From assembly GCA_038116745.1 (NCBI GenBank), contig JAYODW010000016.1, positions 23,583 through 87,582 on the forward strand: DNA of 64,000 nt, read 5' to 3'. Positions 1 to 9,380 of the stretch are shown piece by piece; position 1 is the first letter of the stretch; each line of letters starts with the position of its first letter. Origin of the DNA: JAYODW01 sp038116745 (lineage in GTDB: Bacteria > Pseudomonadota > Gammaproteobacteria > Ga0077536). Below the pieces are notes generated by a model, which searched no databases, was not told the origin of the DNA, and was given only the letters and a program-made list of their open reading frames with translations. The position numbers and the translations under genes are program-made.

Positions 1-330
1 AACGATCCGCTGGCGCTGGCGCTCGGCCGATGGGCGGCTGTCGCCGACGTCAGTCCACCTTCTGCGCTGGCCGCGACCCTCCGTCGCCCGGCTGCGGGGA
101 CGGTTGCGGTGGTACTCGCACGCCAAGCGGACGGTCAGGATCTTGGCGAGTTCAGGCGAGAGCTGTTCGAGCCGGCGATGGAGGCGCTCAATGCGGGCCG
201 TCTGCAGGCTTTGGAGCTCATCGGCGGAGGCGAACGCTTTCGCTTGACCCGCTGGAATCAATGGCGCCGCTGGCGCTCGGCCGACACGCTGGTTGCCGCG
301 CTGCGACGGCGCCAGCTGGGAGGAAGCTGA
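1..330 (+). CDS. RpfE-like / phosphoglycerate mutase-like protein, C-terminal fragment
   Basis: An open frame enters from the left edge and ends with TGA at 328-330. The visible 109 residues are rich in Arg and Trp and end in RRRQLGGS. The stop overlaps the start of recJ (TGATG), so the two genes are translationally coupled. A gene of the RpfE / alkaline-phosphatase-superfamily phosphoglycerate mutase-like group lies directly before recJ in Xanthomonas and many other gammaproteobacteria, and the Arg/Trp-rich tail fits that family. The identification rests mainly on position because the catalytic part is outside the window. The start cannot be seen. Confidence 0.6.
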   Translation, partial: NDPLALALGRWAAVADVSPPSALAATLRRPAAGTVAVVLARQADGQDLGEFRRELFEPAMEALNAGRLQALELIGGGERFRLTRWNQWRRWRSADTLVAALRRRQLGGS

Positions 331-2078
331 TGCGCGACCCGACCATCGTCCGCCGACCGCTTGCGCGTGAAGCGCCGCAATTCCCAGGTCTGCATCCAGT
401 GACCAGCCGGGTACTGGCGGCGCGCGGGATCAGATCGCAGGCAGACCTGGACCTCAGCCTGGCAGGACTCCATCCGCCCGGGCAGCTGGGTGCGATCGAG
501 GGTGCCGCGGCTCTGATCGCTGAGGTCATGGCCGTGCAGGGGCGCATTCTCGTCGTTGGTGACTTCGATGCCGATGGTGCCACCAGCAGCGCACTGGCCG
601 TGCGCGCACTGCGCCAGATGGGTGCGCTTGAGGTGAGCTATCTCGTGCCCAACCGCAGTGAGTATGGCTACGGTCTCACGCCCGAAATTGTGACGCTGGC
701 GCGCACCATGGAGCCGGCTCTCATCATCACGGTCGACAACGGGGTGTCTTCGATCGAGGGCGTTGCCGCAGCACGTGCGGCGGGGATCCGCGTCCTGGTA
801 ACCGATCATCACCTGCCCGGCGCTGTGCTCCCGCAGGCGGACGTCATCGTCAATCCCAATCTTCGAGGCGATGAATTTCCGAGCAAGGCGCTGGCCGGGG
901 TAGGCGTAATTTTCTATGTGATGAGCGCGCTGCGCGCGCATCTTCGACACAGCGGCTGGTTTGCCGACCGCAGCGTGCCGGAGCCCCGTCTGGCAGATCT
1001 GCTGGATCTGGTTGCGCTGGGCACGGTAGCCGACGTGGTGCCGCTGGATCAGAACAACCGGCGGCTGGTTGCACAGGGGCTGGCCCGCATCCGGGCCGGT
1101 GCCTGTCAGCCGGGGATTCGAGCGCTCGCCGAGGTCGCCGGACGCCGCCCCGAGCATCTGGTGACGGCCGATCTCGGCTTTGCCCTCGGGCCGCGACTCA
1201 ACGCGGCGGGACGTCTGGCGGATATGTCGATTGGCATTGAATGCCTGCTCAGTGACGATCCGGCGCGCTGCGCGGCGCTGGCCGAGCAGCTCAATACGCT
1301 GAATCGGGAGCGCCGCGATATCGAACAGGAGATGCGCGACCAGGCTTTCGACCTGATCGAGGCCACGTTGCCCGATGTGTCAGATGAAGCGCTGCCTGCA
1401 GCTTTCTGCGTGTTTCATGACAGCTGGCACCCAGGGGTTGTCGGGATCGTCGCCGCGCGGGTCAAGGATCGCTATCACCGGCCGGTGATCGCTTTTGCGG
1501 CGGCTGATGACGGCTCGCTGAAGGGTTCTGCGCGTTCAGTTCCCGGGCTGCATATCCGGGACGTGCTGGACGAGGTCGCGGCGCAGGCACCAGAGCTGCT
1601 GTCCCGCTTCGGCGGGCACGCGATGGCCGCGGGTCTGAGCCTGGAGCGGCAGCATCTCGACGCATTCGCGGCCAGATTCGAGAAAACGGTGGATGCCCGA
1701 CTAGACGAGGCATCACGGCACAAGCAGCTGCTCAGCGATGGTGAGTTGTCCGAAGCGTCTTTCGATCTCGCGCTGGCGCAGGAGCTTGCGGCCGTGGCGC
1801 CATGGGGGCAGGCCTTTCCTGAACCGCGTTTCGACGGAGTTTTCCGCATCATTGAGCGACGCATTGTCGGTGGCAACCACGCTCGACTGCGCCTGTCCCC
1901 GGCAGACAGTGCTGAGACGATAGCGGCCATTGCCTTCAGTGGCGCGGACTCAGACTGGTACCGCGAGGCGGACACTATCCGGGCGCTGTACAAGCTCGGG
2001 GTCAATCATTACCGCGGGGTGGAAACGGTGCAGCTCGTAGTCGACCACGCGGTACCGCTGTCGGGCGCAGCTCAATAG
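330..2078 (+). CDS. recJ: Single-stranded-DNA-specific exonuclease RecJ
   Basis: RecJ degrades single-stranded DNA 5' to 3' in recombination and mismatch repair. The protein has 582 residues, the usual size. The DHH phosphoesterase signatures are visible: DFDADG from residue 78 and TDHH at 158-161, with the DHHA1 region (GGHAMAAG) near residue 430. The frame is open further upstream, but ATG 330 is preferred because it gives a normal RecJ N-terminus and overlaps the stop of the preceding gene. It converges with the TonB-dependent receptor gene, and the two 3' ends overlap by 7 nt. Confidence 0.96.
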   Translation: MRDPTIVRRPLAREAPQFPGLHPVTSRVLAARGIRSQADLDLSLAGLHPPGQLGAIEGAAALIAEVMAVQGRILVVGDFDADGATSSALAVRALRQMGALEVSYLVPNRSEYGYGLTPEIVTLARTMEPALIITVDNGVSSIEGVAAARAAGIRVLVTDHHLPGAVLPQADVIVNPNLRGDEFPSKALAGVGVIFYVMSALRAHLRHSGWFADRSVPEPRLADLLDLVALGTVADVVPLDQNNRRLVAQGLARIRAGACQPGIRALAEVAGRRPEHLVTADLGFALGPRLNAAGRLADMSIGIECLLSDDPARCAALAEQLNTLNRERRDIEQEMRDQAFDLIEATLPDVSDEALPAAFCVFHDSWHPGVVGIVAARVKDRYHRPVIAFAAADDGSLKGSARSVPGLHIRDVLDEVAAQAPELLSRFGGHAMAAGLSLERQHLDAFAARFEKTVDARLDEASRHKQLLSDGELSEASFDLALAQELAAVAPWGQAFPEPRFDGVFRIIERRIVGGNHARLRLSPADSAETIAAIAFSGADSDWYREADTIRALYKLGVNHYRGVETVQLVVDHAVPLSGAAQ

Positions 2079-4186
2079 CTCAGCCGCGCTCCGAGTACCG
2101 CGGAGATCCCGGCCATGGGGGCCAGATCCTTGACGAAAGAGGTGTGGCTGCGGGCGGTCTGGTCGGCAAGGTTTTCACCGCGTGCAAAAAGCGCCAGCGT
2201 GCCGCGCGCCCCCAATCGACACCGGTAGGTTAATCCGGCGGCAAGCTGCACATAGCCGTCCGTCGCCGTCTCCAGCGGCGCGGGATGATCCACAGCGCTG
2301 ACCCGCGTCGTGCTGAACTCTGCGGACCAGGGCGAGCGCTCCCAGGTCAGACGTGCTCCGAAGCGCAGTGGCGGCAGGCGCGGGATGGTCTCTCCACCGC
2401 GCAATTCACCATCCACGTAGTCGCTCCAGCCGTGCAGGCGCCAGTGACCGTGCTGGTTATTCACCAGGGTGACCTGAACTGCGGCCTCGAAGCCCCACAG
2501 GCGCGCGTCGCGCTGCGCCTGATCCAGCAACAACAGCGCGTCCGCCTCGTCGACGACAGCGCCTGAACGGGCGAAGTCCGGCTCCACACGATCGGCAATC
2601 CCGTCGCCGTTGAGGTCGTTCAGCGCGAGATAGGTGAAATCGGTGAAGTAGTTGTAGAACGCGCTGAGCTCAAGCTGGGCGCGTCCCCGCTTCCAATGCC
2701 AGCCGAACTCGAGGTTGTGAGCGGTTTCCTTCGTCAGGTCTGCCCGGCCACGTTCGTAGGTGTTGGTGGCGAGATGCGGCCCATTGGCGAAAAGCTCCTC
2801 GGCGGTGGGCGCGCGCGTCGCCCGCGTGAACGCGAGGCTGGCGCTCTGATATTCCCCAAAGAGCCAGGTAGCGCCGAGGGAGAGGCTGAGCAAATCGTGC
2901 TCGACCGACAGCCGGTCAGTGCGGCGCTCGACGGTCTGCTGCTCAAAGCGCAGGCCGGCATCCAGATGCCAGTCGCCGAGATGTCCTTTCCCGAGAAGAA
3001 ACACACCCAGGCTGTCAGTCTGCGTCGCGGGTACAAACGCCTCCTCGCCGTAGGCGCTGAATCGGCGGGTGCCGTAGTGCAGGCCGAACACGCCGTCTAA
3101 AGGCCCCGGCGGCGCCAGGATCAATTCGAGTCGCCCTTCAGTCTCTTCATTGGATACCGTCGTAGCCGCCCGACCGTCTGGCTCCAGTTCATCGTGCTGA
3201 TAGTCCGCGTATGCCCAGCGCGTTCGCGTCTGTGTGATGCCGGGCATCGCAAGATCGAGTGTCGCCTCCAGATCGTAGCGCGTCTGCTCGAGGGCGATCC
3301 TGATCCCGCCATCGTCTTCCATTGGGTCAGCGGGCGTCAGCCCGGGGGGGTCTGATTCAGGTTCCTCGTGGTCGTGGCCGCCAGGGACACCGTAGTCGTT
3401 CGACAGGTAGCTGACGCTGCCGCTCAACCGCGCGCTGGTGCCGACCCAGGACAGGCCAGCAGCGTAATTGTCGGTCTCGATACTGCTGTTCGGGAGCACA
3501 CCCCGTCGGGCGTCTGGTTCCGGGGTGACCGCGGCAAAGCCGGGGATTGAAATCGATTGACTGTCCCGGCGCAGGCCGTCTGCATGGGCTGCAACGGTTT
3601 GCCCGAGGGGAAGGTCCAGCTGCCAGGCCCCGAGCCAGCCGTCAGAGGCGCTATCGTATTGGGTGAAAGCATCCGCAGCGGGGCTAGCGGGCACTTCGCG
3701 CAGCAAGCGACGATTGACCACATTAACCAGCCCGCCGCTCGCGCCGCTGCCGAACAGCAGCGTGGCAGGGCCCCGGAAAATCTCGATCTGCTCTGCAAAA
3801 ACAGGCTCAGCCGCCACAGCGTGGTCCGGACTGACGGTCGACACATCCATCGCGCCGAGGCCATTTTCGAGCACTCTGACCCGCGCGCCGCCGAGGCCGC
3901 GGATCACGGGCCTGCCGACAGCGTTCCCGAAAGTGCTCACATTAACGCCTGGTACCTGCTCGACCGCGGCGCCCAGGGTGTCGACAGCCGCGCCGAGCAG
4001 GCTGTTGCCTTTCACGACTGCGACCGGTGCCGAGCGGTGATCTGAAAGCGTGCGCAGCGGATCGGCGCGGACGATGATCTCTTCGATCGCATTATCGATT
4101 GGTGCTGGTGGCAGCATATCGGCTAGTGCGGCGTTCCAGCACAGCAGCGCGGCACTCGCAGCGCTGCGGCGGTATGGCCCGTTCAT
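2072..4186 (-). CDS. TonB-dependent outer-membrane receptor, ZnuD-like (zinc/metal uptake)
   Basis: Outer-membrane gated porin of 704 residues. It begins with a signal peptide (about 1-22), then a TonB-box-like EEIIV at 35-39. The plug domain (about 60-165) contains RGLGGARVRVLENG and SPDHAV, the latter typical of ZnuD-type receptors. A His/acid cluster GGHDHEEPE lies at 269-277, in the position of the metal-capturing loop of ZnuD. The remainder is a beta-barrel ending in an aromatic residue (SY). An SD-like CAGGAG precedes ATG 4186. The gene lies just downstream of a small His/Cys-rich membrane protein gene, probably in one transcript. Zinc is the best substrate guess; copper or another metal is possible. 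No Zur site was identified. Confidence 0.85.
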   Translation of the reverse strand: MNGPYRRSAASAALLCWNAALADMLPPAPIDNAIEEIIVRADPLRTLSDHRSAPVAVVKGNSLLGAAVDTLGAAVEQVPGVNVSTFGNAVGRPVIRGLGGARVRVLENGLGAMDVSTVSPDHAVAAEPVFAEQIEIFRGPATLLFGSGASGGLVNVVNRRLLREVPASPAADAFTQYDSASDGWLGAWQLDLPLGQTVAAHADGLRRDSQSISIPGFAAVTPEPDARRGVLPNSSIETDNYAAGLSWVGTSARLSGSVSYLSNDYGVPGGHDHEEPESDPPGLTPADPMEDDGGIRIALEQTRYDLEATLDLAMPGITQTRTRWAYADYQHDELEPDGRAATTVSNEETEGRLELILAPPGPLDGVFGLHYGTRRFSAYGEEAFVPATQTDSLGVFLLGKGHLGDWHLDAGLRFEQQTVERRTDRLSVEHDLLSLSLGATWLFGEYQSASLAFTRATRAPTAEELFANGPHLATNTYERGRADLTKETAHNLEFGWHWKRGRAQLELSAFYNYFTDFTYLALNDLNGDGIADRVEPDFARSGAVVDEADALLLLDQAQRDARLWGFEAAVQVTLVNNQHGHWRLHGWSDYVDGELRGGETIPRLPPLRFGARLTWERSPWSAEFSTTRVSAVDHPAPLETATDGYVQLAAGLTYRCRLGARGTLALFARGENLADQTARSHTSFVKDLAPMAGISAVLGARLSY

Positions 4187-4216
4187 GACGTGCTCCTGAC
4201 GGCATCAGAGGTAGAA

Positions 4217-4232
4217 GTGCCGCGTGCGGCAC
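4217..4232. terminator. Short hairpin between the small membrane protein and the receptor gene
   Basis: Perfect inverted repeat GTGCCG-CGTG-CGGCAC, a 6-bp GC-rich stem with a 4-nt loop. It lies 5 nt after the stop of the small His/Cys-rich gene and about 30 nt before the receptor ATG. No U-tract follows, so it is more likely an mRNA processing or stability element, or an attenuator, than a classical terminator. Confidence 0.35.
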
Positions 4233-4237
4233 CCGGA

Positions 4238-4552
4238 TCAGGTCGGGAAGGTGCTGGAAGGGGGCGCGCGCGCAGCGTACTGCTGAATGACGCGCGGGCA
4301 GTGTGAGATCTTGAACCTGGTGGCTGGTGTGGCGTGAGGTGGCAGCGTGGGCGCGACCCAGCCGCTTGCGGGCTCCATCGCCGAGAGGTCCGCGGCAGCG
4401 CAGTGGACGCAGCGGACACCGTGATGGTCGTGCGCGGGATCCAGGGTGTGCCAGGTGGCCAATCCCTGCACGGCGATCAGCAATGCGCACAGCGCGAAGA
4501 CTGCCGGAGCGGGCCAGGTGGTCAAGGAGCTTTTCACGCGGAGAGTGTTCAC
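4238..4552 (-). CDS. Small His/Cys-rich membrane protein (DUF2946-like)
   Basis: 104 residues from GTG 4552, which has an AGGG about 8 nt upstream; GTG 4537 is an alternative. After a short basic N-terminus there is one hydrophobic segment (about 14-30). It is followed by a metal-ligand-rich stretch HDHHGVRCVHC near residues 38-48 and a Pro-rich C-terminus with another Cys. Small proteins of this layout commonly precede TonB-dependent metal receptors and belong to or resemble DUF2946. Here it is 51 nt upstream of a ZnuD-like receptor. A periplasm-facing metal-binding role is inferred, not shown. Confidence 0.65.
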   Translation of the reverse strand: MNTLRVKSSLTTWPAPAVFALCALLIAVQGLATWHTLDPAHDHHGVRCVHCAAADLSAMEPASGWVAPTLPPHATPATRFKISHCPRVIQQYAARAPPSSTFPT

Positions 4553-4854
4553 TGCGGAAGACCCTACCAGAAAGTGTTGACGGATGGGTCCTGCCCAGCG
4601 CCTTGGCGCGTTCGCTGCACTGTCTGAACGACGGATGGCCGAGCGCATCCGATTGTTTGGGTCTACGGTACCGGGGGGCGTAAGCCGGTTTTGCTGCTCG
4701 AACAAGCATCGAGGAATTTGAGGGGTGCGGTCGGCGCTCGACAGGGTGGGTCATCTTGTGGTGGCGCAGAAGGCACCAGCACAGATCGCGCCCGAGCTGT
4801 TTCCTCTTGTTGAGGCGGCGCGGGAATTCCGCCCGTAAAGCCTGTTCGCGAGTG
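4553..4854. other. Divergent intergenic region
   Basis: About 300 nt between the minus-strand metal-receptor operon and prfB. It should carry the promoter of the minus-strand pair and part of the prfB promoter. No convincing gene, tRNA or riboswitch is seen, and the open frames crossing it lack coding character. Confidence 0.5.
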
Positions 4855-4881
4855 TTGTCGCTCCCGGGTAGCCGCTACAAT
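4855..4881 (+). promoter_or_regulatory. Possible sigma-70 promoter of prfB
   Basis: TTGTCG (4855-4860) and TACAAT (4876-4881) resemble -35 and -10 boxes, with a short 15-nt spacer. The -10 box is good and lies 35 nt before the prfB ATG, giving a short leader. It was assigned by eye and is uncertain because of the spacing. Confidence 0.4.
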
Positions 4882-4915
4882 GCGCCCCGTTTTTTTCCCG
4901 GAAACGTCTGCTCAT

Positions 4916-6011
4916 ATGGAACTCAACGCCGTTTATAACGCCCTGAAGGACATGCAGAAGCGCATTGATGCGCTGAGGGGGTATCTTTGACTACGACGTC
5001 AAGGCGGAGCGTCTCGAGGAAGTAGAGCGAGAACTGCAGGCCTCCGACGTCTGGGACAATCCCGAGCGCGCGCAGGCACTGGGCCGCGAGCGGGCAAGCC
5101 TGGAGCGGGTAGTGCACACGCTCCGCTCACTCGGCGAGCGTGTGCGCGATGCCGGTGAGCTGCTCGAGCTGGCTGACGATGAAGGCGACGAGGAGACTGC
5201 CCAGGCGGTAAAGGACGATGTCGCCGGCGCTGAGCAGCTGCTCGCGGATCTGGAATTCAGGCGCATGTTTTCCGGTGAAGCGGACCCGTGTAACGCTTTC
5301 GTCGATATCCAGGCGGGATCCGGCGGCACCGAGGCGCAGGACTGGGCCGAGATGCTGCTGCGCATGTACCTGCGCTGGGGCGAGCAGCACGATTTCGAGA
5401 CAGAGATGATCGAGGTTTCGCCAGGCGAGGTGGCAGGAATCAAAAGCGCGACGGTGCGTTTCGGCGGCGAGTACGCTTTTGGCTGGCTGCGTACAGAAAC
5501 AGGCGTGCATCGACTGGTGCGGAAATCTCCGTTCGATTCGGGGAACAGGCGTCACACCTCCTTCGCCTCGGTGTTCGTATCCCCCGAGATCGACGACGAC
5601 ATTGAGATCGATATCAATCCCGCGGATCTGCGGGTGGATACTTACCGCGCCAGTGGGGCGGGCGGCCAGCACGTCAACAAGACCGACTCCGCGATCCGCA
5701 TCACCCATCTGCCCACCGGCGTTGTCGTGCAGTGTCAGAACGAGCGCTCCCAGCACAAGAACCGCGACCAGGCGATGAAGCTCCTGCGCGCGCGCCTGTA
5801 CGAGCTGGAGATGCAGAAGCGTCGCGATGAGCAGCAGGCGCTGGAAGACAGCAAGGCGGATATCGGCTGGGGCTCGCAGATCCGGTCCTACGTGCTTGAC
5901 CAGTCGCGGATCAAGGATCTGCGCACCGAAGTGGAGACCGGCAACACACAGGCGGTGCTGGATGGCGGTCTGGATCTGTTCATCCAGGCCAGCCTGAAAA
6001 AAGGGCTGTGA
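4916..6011 (+). CDS. prfB: Peptide chain release factor 2, programmed +1 frameshift
   Basis: RF2 terminates translation at UGA and UAA. ATG 4916 opens a 24-codon frame that meets UGA at 4988-4990. Slipping +1 at CTT (skipping T4988) joins the second frame, giving 364 residues in total, against 365 in E. coli. The stop-codon-recognition SPF tripeptide is present (KSPFDSG) and the peptidyl-transferase GGQ is at residues 249-251. The real product is join(4916..4987,4989..6011). This is normal RF2 autoregulation, not a broken gene. lysS follows after 37 nt, the common gammaproteobacterial prfB-lysS pair. Confidence 0.97.
4976..4990 (+). promoter_or_regulatory. prfB programmed +1 frameshift site
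   Basis: An internal Shine-Dalgarno-like AGGGGG (4976-4981) is followed by TAT CTT TGA C. This is the canonical RF2 recoding signal. When RF2 is scarce the ribosome pauses at UGA, slips from CUU to UUU, and continues in the +1 frame. Confidence 0.95.
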
Positions 6012-6048
6012 GTCGCACGACCGCTGCGGCGGCGACAGGAGAAGACAA

Positions 6049-7569
6049 TTGAGCGAACCATCCGGGGGTAACGCAGAGGCGCAACTCATCGCGCAACGGC
6101 GGGCGAAGCTCGAGCAGCTGCGCAGTGAAGGGCACGCTTATCGCAACGATTTCCGGCGTAATGCGCTAGCCGGTGAGCTGCACGAACGTTTCGCCGCGAC
6201 CGACAGCGAGGCGCTGGAGACCGGCGCTGAGCGGGTTGCGGTTGCGGGGCGGATGATGACCCAGCGCGTCCAGGGTAAGACGTCTTTCGCGCACATTCAG
6301 GACATGAGCGGTCAGATCCAGCTTTTCGTACGTCGCGACGCGTTGCCGGAGGGGCAGTACGACGCGTTCAAGAAATGGGACCTCGGGGACATCGTCGGAG
6401 CCGAGGGTACGGTGTTCCGTACGCAGAAGGGCGAGCTGTCGGTTCGGGTCGATAAGCTGCGGCTGCTGACCAAATCCCTGCGGCCCCTGCCCGACAAATG
6501 GCACGGCCTGGCCGATCTAGAAGCCCGCTATCGTCAGCGCTATCTCGATCTCATTATGAGCGAGTCGACCCGGTCGGTGTTCCGCATCCGTGCGGCGGTG
6601 ATTGATTTCATCCGTCATTACCTCGGAGATCGCGGTTTCCTTGAGGTAGAAACGCCAATGATGCAGGTCATCCCGGGCGGCGCTACTGCTCGCCCGTTCG
6701 TGACCCATCACAACGCGCTGGAGATGGATCTGTTTCTGCGCATCGCGCCTGAGCTGTATCTCAAGCGCCTGGTGGTCGGCGGATTCGAACGGGTGTTCGA
6801 GATCAACCGTAATTTCCGTAACGAGGGGTTGTCCACGCGGCACAACCCTGAGTTCACCATGCTCGAGTTCTATGAGGCCTATGCGGACTATGGTGACCTC
6901 ATGGACCTGACCGAAGACATGCTGCGCGGACTACTGAGCGCGGTGCTCGGGCGCACGGAGATCGAATACCAGGGCCGGCGCTACGACTTTTCTGCGCCCT
7001 TCGAACGCCTGACGGTGATTGAGGCCATCCTGGCGCACAATCCGGGCGTTGACGCTGCAGACCTGGCCGAACGCGATCGGGCGGCGGCGCTTGCGCAACG
7101 GCTCGAGATCCCGGTGGAGGACAGCTTCGGTCTGGGCAAGATCCAGATCGAGATTTTCGAAAAAACGGCCGAATCGCTTCTGGAGCGACCGACCTTCATC
7201 ACCGCGTACCCGGCGGAGGTATCGCCTCTCGCGCGCCGCAATGACGAAGACCCTTTTGTCACCGACCGTTTTGAGTTCTTCGTCGCCGGCCGTGAGATCG
7301 CCAACGGCTTTTCAGAGCTGAATGACCCCGAAGATCAGGCCGAACGCTTCCGCGCGCAGGTGGCGGCGAAGGACAGCGGTGATGCGGAAGCGATGCATTA
7401 CGACGAGGATTACATCCGTGCGCTGGAGCACGGAATGCCGCCGACCGCCGGCGAGGGGATCGGCATTGATCGCCTGGTCATGCTGCTGACAGATGCGCCG
7501 TCTATCCGTGACGTGCTGCTCTTTCCCCATATGCGTCCGCGCAGCAGCGCAGAGCGGGACGACGACTGA
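6049..7569 (+). CDS. lysS: Lysyl-tRNA synthetase, class II
   Basis: Charges tRNA-Lys. The protein has 506 residues, the usual class II LysRS length. An N-terminal OB-fold anticodon-binding domain (about 55-160) precedes the class II catalytic core. Motif 2 is visible as FEINRNFRNEG, and motif 3 as GEGIGIDRLVM near the C-terminus. The start is TTG 6049, supported by AGGAGAAG about 5 nt upstream; no ATG fits the N-terminus. It lies 37 nt behind prfB and is likely co-transcribed. Confidence 0.97.
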   Translation: MSEPSGGNAEAQLIAQRRAKLEQLRSEGHAYRNDFRRNALAGELHERFAATDSEALETGAERVAVAGRMMTQRVQGKTSFAHIQDMSGQIQLFVRRDALPEGQYDAFKKWDLGDIVGAEGTVFRTQKGELSVRVDKLRLLTKSLRPLPDKWHGLADLEARYRQRYLDLIMSESTRSVFRIRAAVIDFIRHYLGDRGFLEVETPMMQVIPGGATARPFVTHHNALEMDLFLRIAPELYLKRLVVGGFERVFEINRNFRNEGLSTRHNPEFTMLEFYEAYADYGDLMDLTEDMLRGLLSAVLGRTEIEYQGRRYDFSAPFERLTVIEAILAHNPGVDAADLAERDRAAALAQRLEIPVEDSFGLGKIQIEIFEKTAESLLERPTFITAYPAEVSPLARRNDEDPFVTDRFEFFVAGREIANGFSELNDPEDQAERFRAQVAAKDSGDAEAMHYDEDYIRALEHGMPPTAGEGIGIDRLVMLLTDAPSIRDVLLFPHMRPRSSAERDDD

Positions 7570-7595
7570 GAGCCGACGCGCGCGGCGGTTGAAGT

Positions 7596-9380
7596 TCAGG
7601 GCGCAGCAGGCACCACGCGGACATCCTGAGGCGCGGAGAAGGGTTGCGGTAGGCCTTCGATGTAGCGCACCAGCGCTTCCAGCTCATCGGGGCCGACCGT
7701 CTGCTCACGCAACGCGGCGAGATGCGAGAAGCCGTCGCCGCCGGCAGCGAGATAGCTGTTGACGGCCAGCGAGTAGCTGGTATCGGGGTGCAGCGGCTGA
7801 TCGCCGATCCGCACAGATGCGGCGAGGACATGCGGCTGTCGGGCGTGCTGCCACTGATAGGTCATACCCGAGACATGCAGCAGACGAGGCTCGCCTGATC
7901 GTCCCCACTGCTGTTCCAGAATCTGTAGCAATTCCGCGCCGCTCAAACGCACCCTGACCAGCTGGTTGCCGAAGGGCTGGAGCGCAAACAGCTCGCCCCA
8001 GCTTACGTTGCCGCGGGGCAGGTCAGCGCGGATTCCTCCCGGGTTCATCAGCGCCACGTCCGTGTTGAGCGCTGCGCGCTGCGCGTCCGCCACGAGGCGG
8101 CCGAGCGCCGATCCCGTGGCCGGATCCGCGGTCTTGGGACAGGCCGCGGCCGAAACGCCAACGACCCGTTCAACCAGAGGCTTCACCCGGGCGACGGCTG
8201 CGCGTACCAGGGCGGCAACCTCGGGATCCGGAGTCGCGCCGGGCCCGGTATCCGCCCAGGTAGTCACAATCCGAGCGGACTTTTCGACGATGTCGCCGCT
8301 GGCAGGGTCGATGCCGACGTCGATGTCAGCAAAAGCCGTTCCTCTCGCATAGGCCTGCGTGACCAGCACCGGTTTGCCGCTGCGGGTTGGCACCAGCGCG
8401 TTAGTGAACTGATGCCAGTGCCCCGACACGACGATATCCACCTCGTCATCCAGCGCTGCAACCAGCGGCGCGATATCCGGGCCGGGGTCGGTCAGCGCGG
8501 GCCGCGTTGGTCCCGGATAGGGCGACTGCCGGGAGCCCTGATGAATGAGCACGACGATAGCGCGCACCCCAGCCTGCCTGAGTTCTGTGACGGCGCGGTT
8601 GATGGCAGACGCTTCGTCCAGGAAGCGGATGCTCGAAACACCCTGTGGTATGACGATGTGGGCGGTTTCTGTCAGTGTGGCGCCGATGAAGCCGATCGGC
8701 TGTCCGCGGACCGTTTTGATGGTGTAGGGCGGGAGCACCAGCTGCCCGTCGCTGCGATAGGCAATGTTCGCGCTGACGTAAGGAAATCCAGCGCCTGCAA
8801 ACTGCGGATCGAGAAAGGGTCCTCGTGGATGCGGACCGCCGTTCAGCAGACGCAGGAATTCAGCCAGACCCTCATCAAACTCATGATTGCCGGGCGTGCC
8901 GACCAGGTTGCACGCGGCGGCTGATGCAGGACCAGCCCGGCAAGCGTTGTTGCCGAGCAGATTGAGAAAAGCGATAGCGGGCTCGTCCTGCGACAGCGCC
9001 GAGGCCGGCGGACTCGCACCGACCTGATCGCCGGCATGCGCAATGATTGCGTGTCCGTCTACTGCTGCGCCGGCGGCCTTGAGATAGCTGGCCAGGACTG
9101 CGGCACCGCCCACCGGGCGGTCCTGCAGACGGGTTGTTTCGAGCTGACCGTGAAAGTCATTGAAGCCCAGGATCTTGAACCGCACGAGAGAGCCGGGGTG
9201 CCCCGCGACCGTCTGCGCCGCGCTCGCTCCGCGAGCGAGGCTCAGGAGCAGCGTGACCAGCAGCGCCCAGCGCTGGACGCTGACACAGCGCTGTAACAAA
9301 GTGCGCCGACACTGCGTCCGCGAAGGGTCATTCGGAGCCGCATCATGCGTATGCAGGTAATCAGCGTAGTGGGTCGTCAT
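7596..9380 (-). CDS. Secreted bifunctional metallophosphatase / 5'-nucleotidase (UshA-like)
   Basis: Periplasmic hydrolase releasing phosphate from nucleotides or UDP-sugars. From ATG 9380 it has 594 residues. A long N-terminal extension precedes a signal-peptide hydrophobic core (about 38-54, ending ARGASAA). The metallophosphatase motifs are DFHGQ (75-79), GD (117-118), GNHE (164-167) and SGHWH near 320. The C-terminal 5'-nucleotidase domain includes NPGGIRADLPRG. The extension before the signal core suggests a start closer to the hydrophobic segment, such as a TTG at ThrLeuLeu near residue 28. Converges with lysS, leaving 26 nt. Confidence 0.9.
   Translation of the reverse strand: MTTHYADYLHTHDAAPNDPSRTQCRRTLLQRCVSVQRWALLVTLLLSLARGASAAQTVAGHPGSLVRFKILGFNDFHGQLETTRLQDRPVGGAAVLASYLKAAGAAVDGHAIIAHAGDQVGASPPASALSQDEPAIAFLNLLGNNACRAGPASAAACNLVGTPGNHEFDEGLAEFLRLLNGGPHPRGPFLDPQFAGAGFPYVSANIAYRSDGQLVLPPYTIKTVRGQPIGFIGATLTETAHIVIPQGVSSIRFLDEASAINRAVTELRQAGVRAIVVLIHQGSRQSPYPGPTRPALTDPGPDIAPLVAALDDEVDIVVSGHWHQFTNALVPTRSGKPVLVTQAYARGTAFADIDVGIDPASGDIVEKSARIVTTWADTGPGATPDPEVAALVRAAVARVKPLVERVVGVSAAACPKTADPATGSALGRLVADAQRAALNTDVALMNPGGIRADLPRGNVSWGELFALQPFGNQLVRVRLSGAELLQILEQQWGRSGEPRLLHVSGMTYQWQHARQPHVLAASVRIGDQPLHPDTSYSLAVNSYLAAGGDGFSHLAALREQTVGPDELEALVRYIEGLPQPFSAPQDVRVVPAAP

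Noticed and set aside
4217..4260. Minus-strand segment with CCTGATCCGGGT resembling the 3' half of a TPP riboswitch
   Set aside because: The partner 5' half (CTGAGA box) is absent upstream, and the segment is largely inside the 3' end of the small membrane protein gene.
4988..4990. In-frame stop in prfB suggesting a pseudogene
   Set aside because: It is the conserved UGA of the RF2 programmed frameshift, with the complete slippery context.
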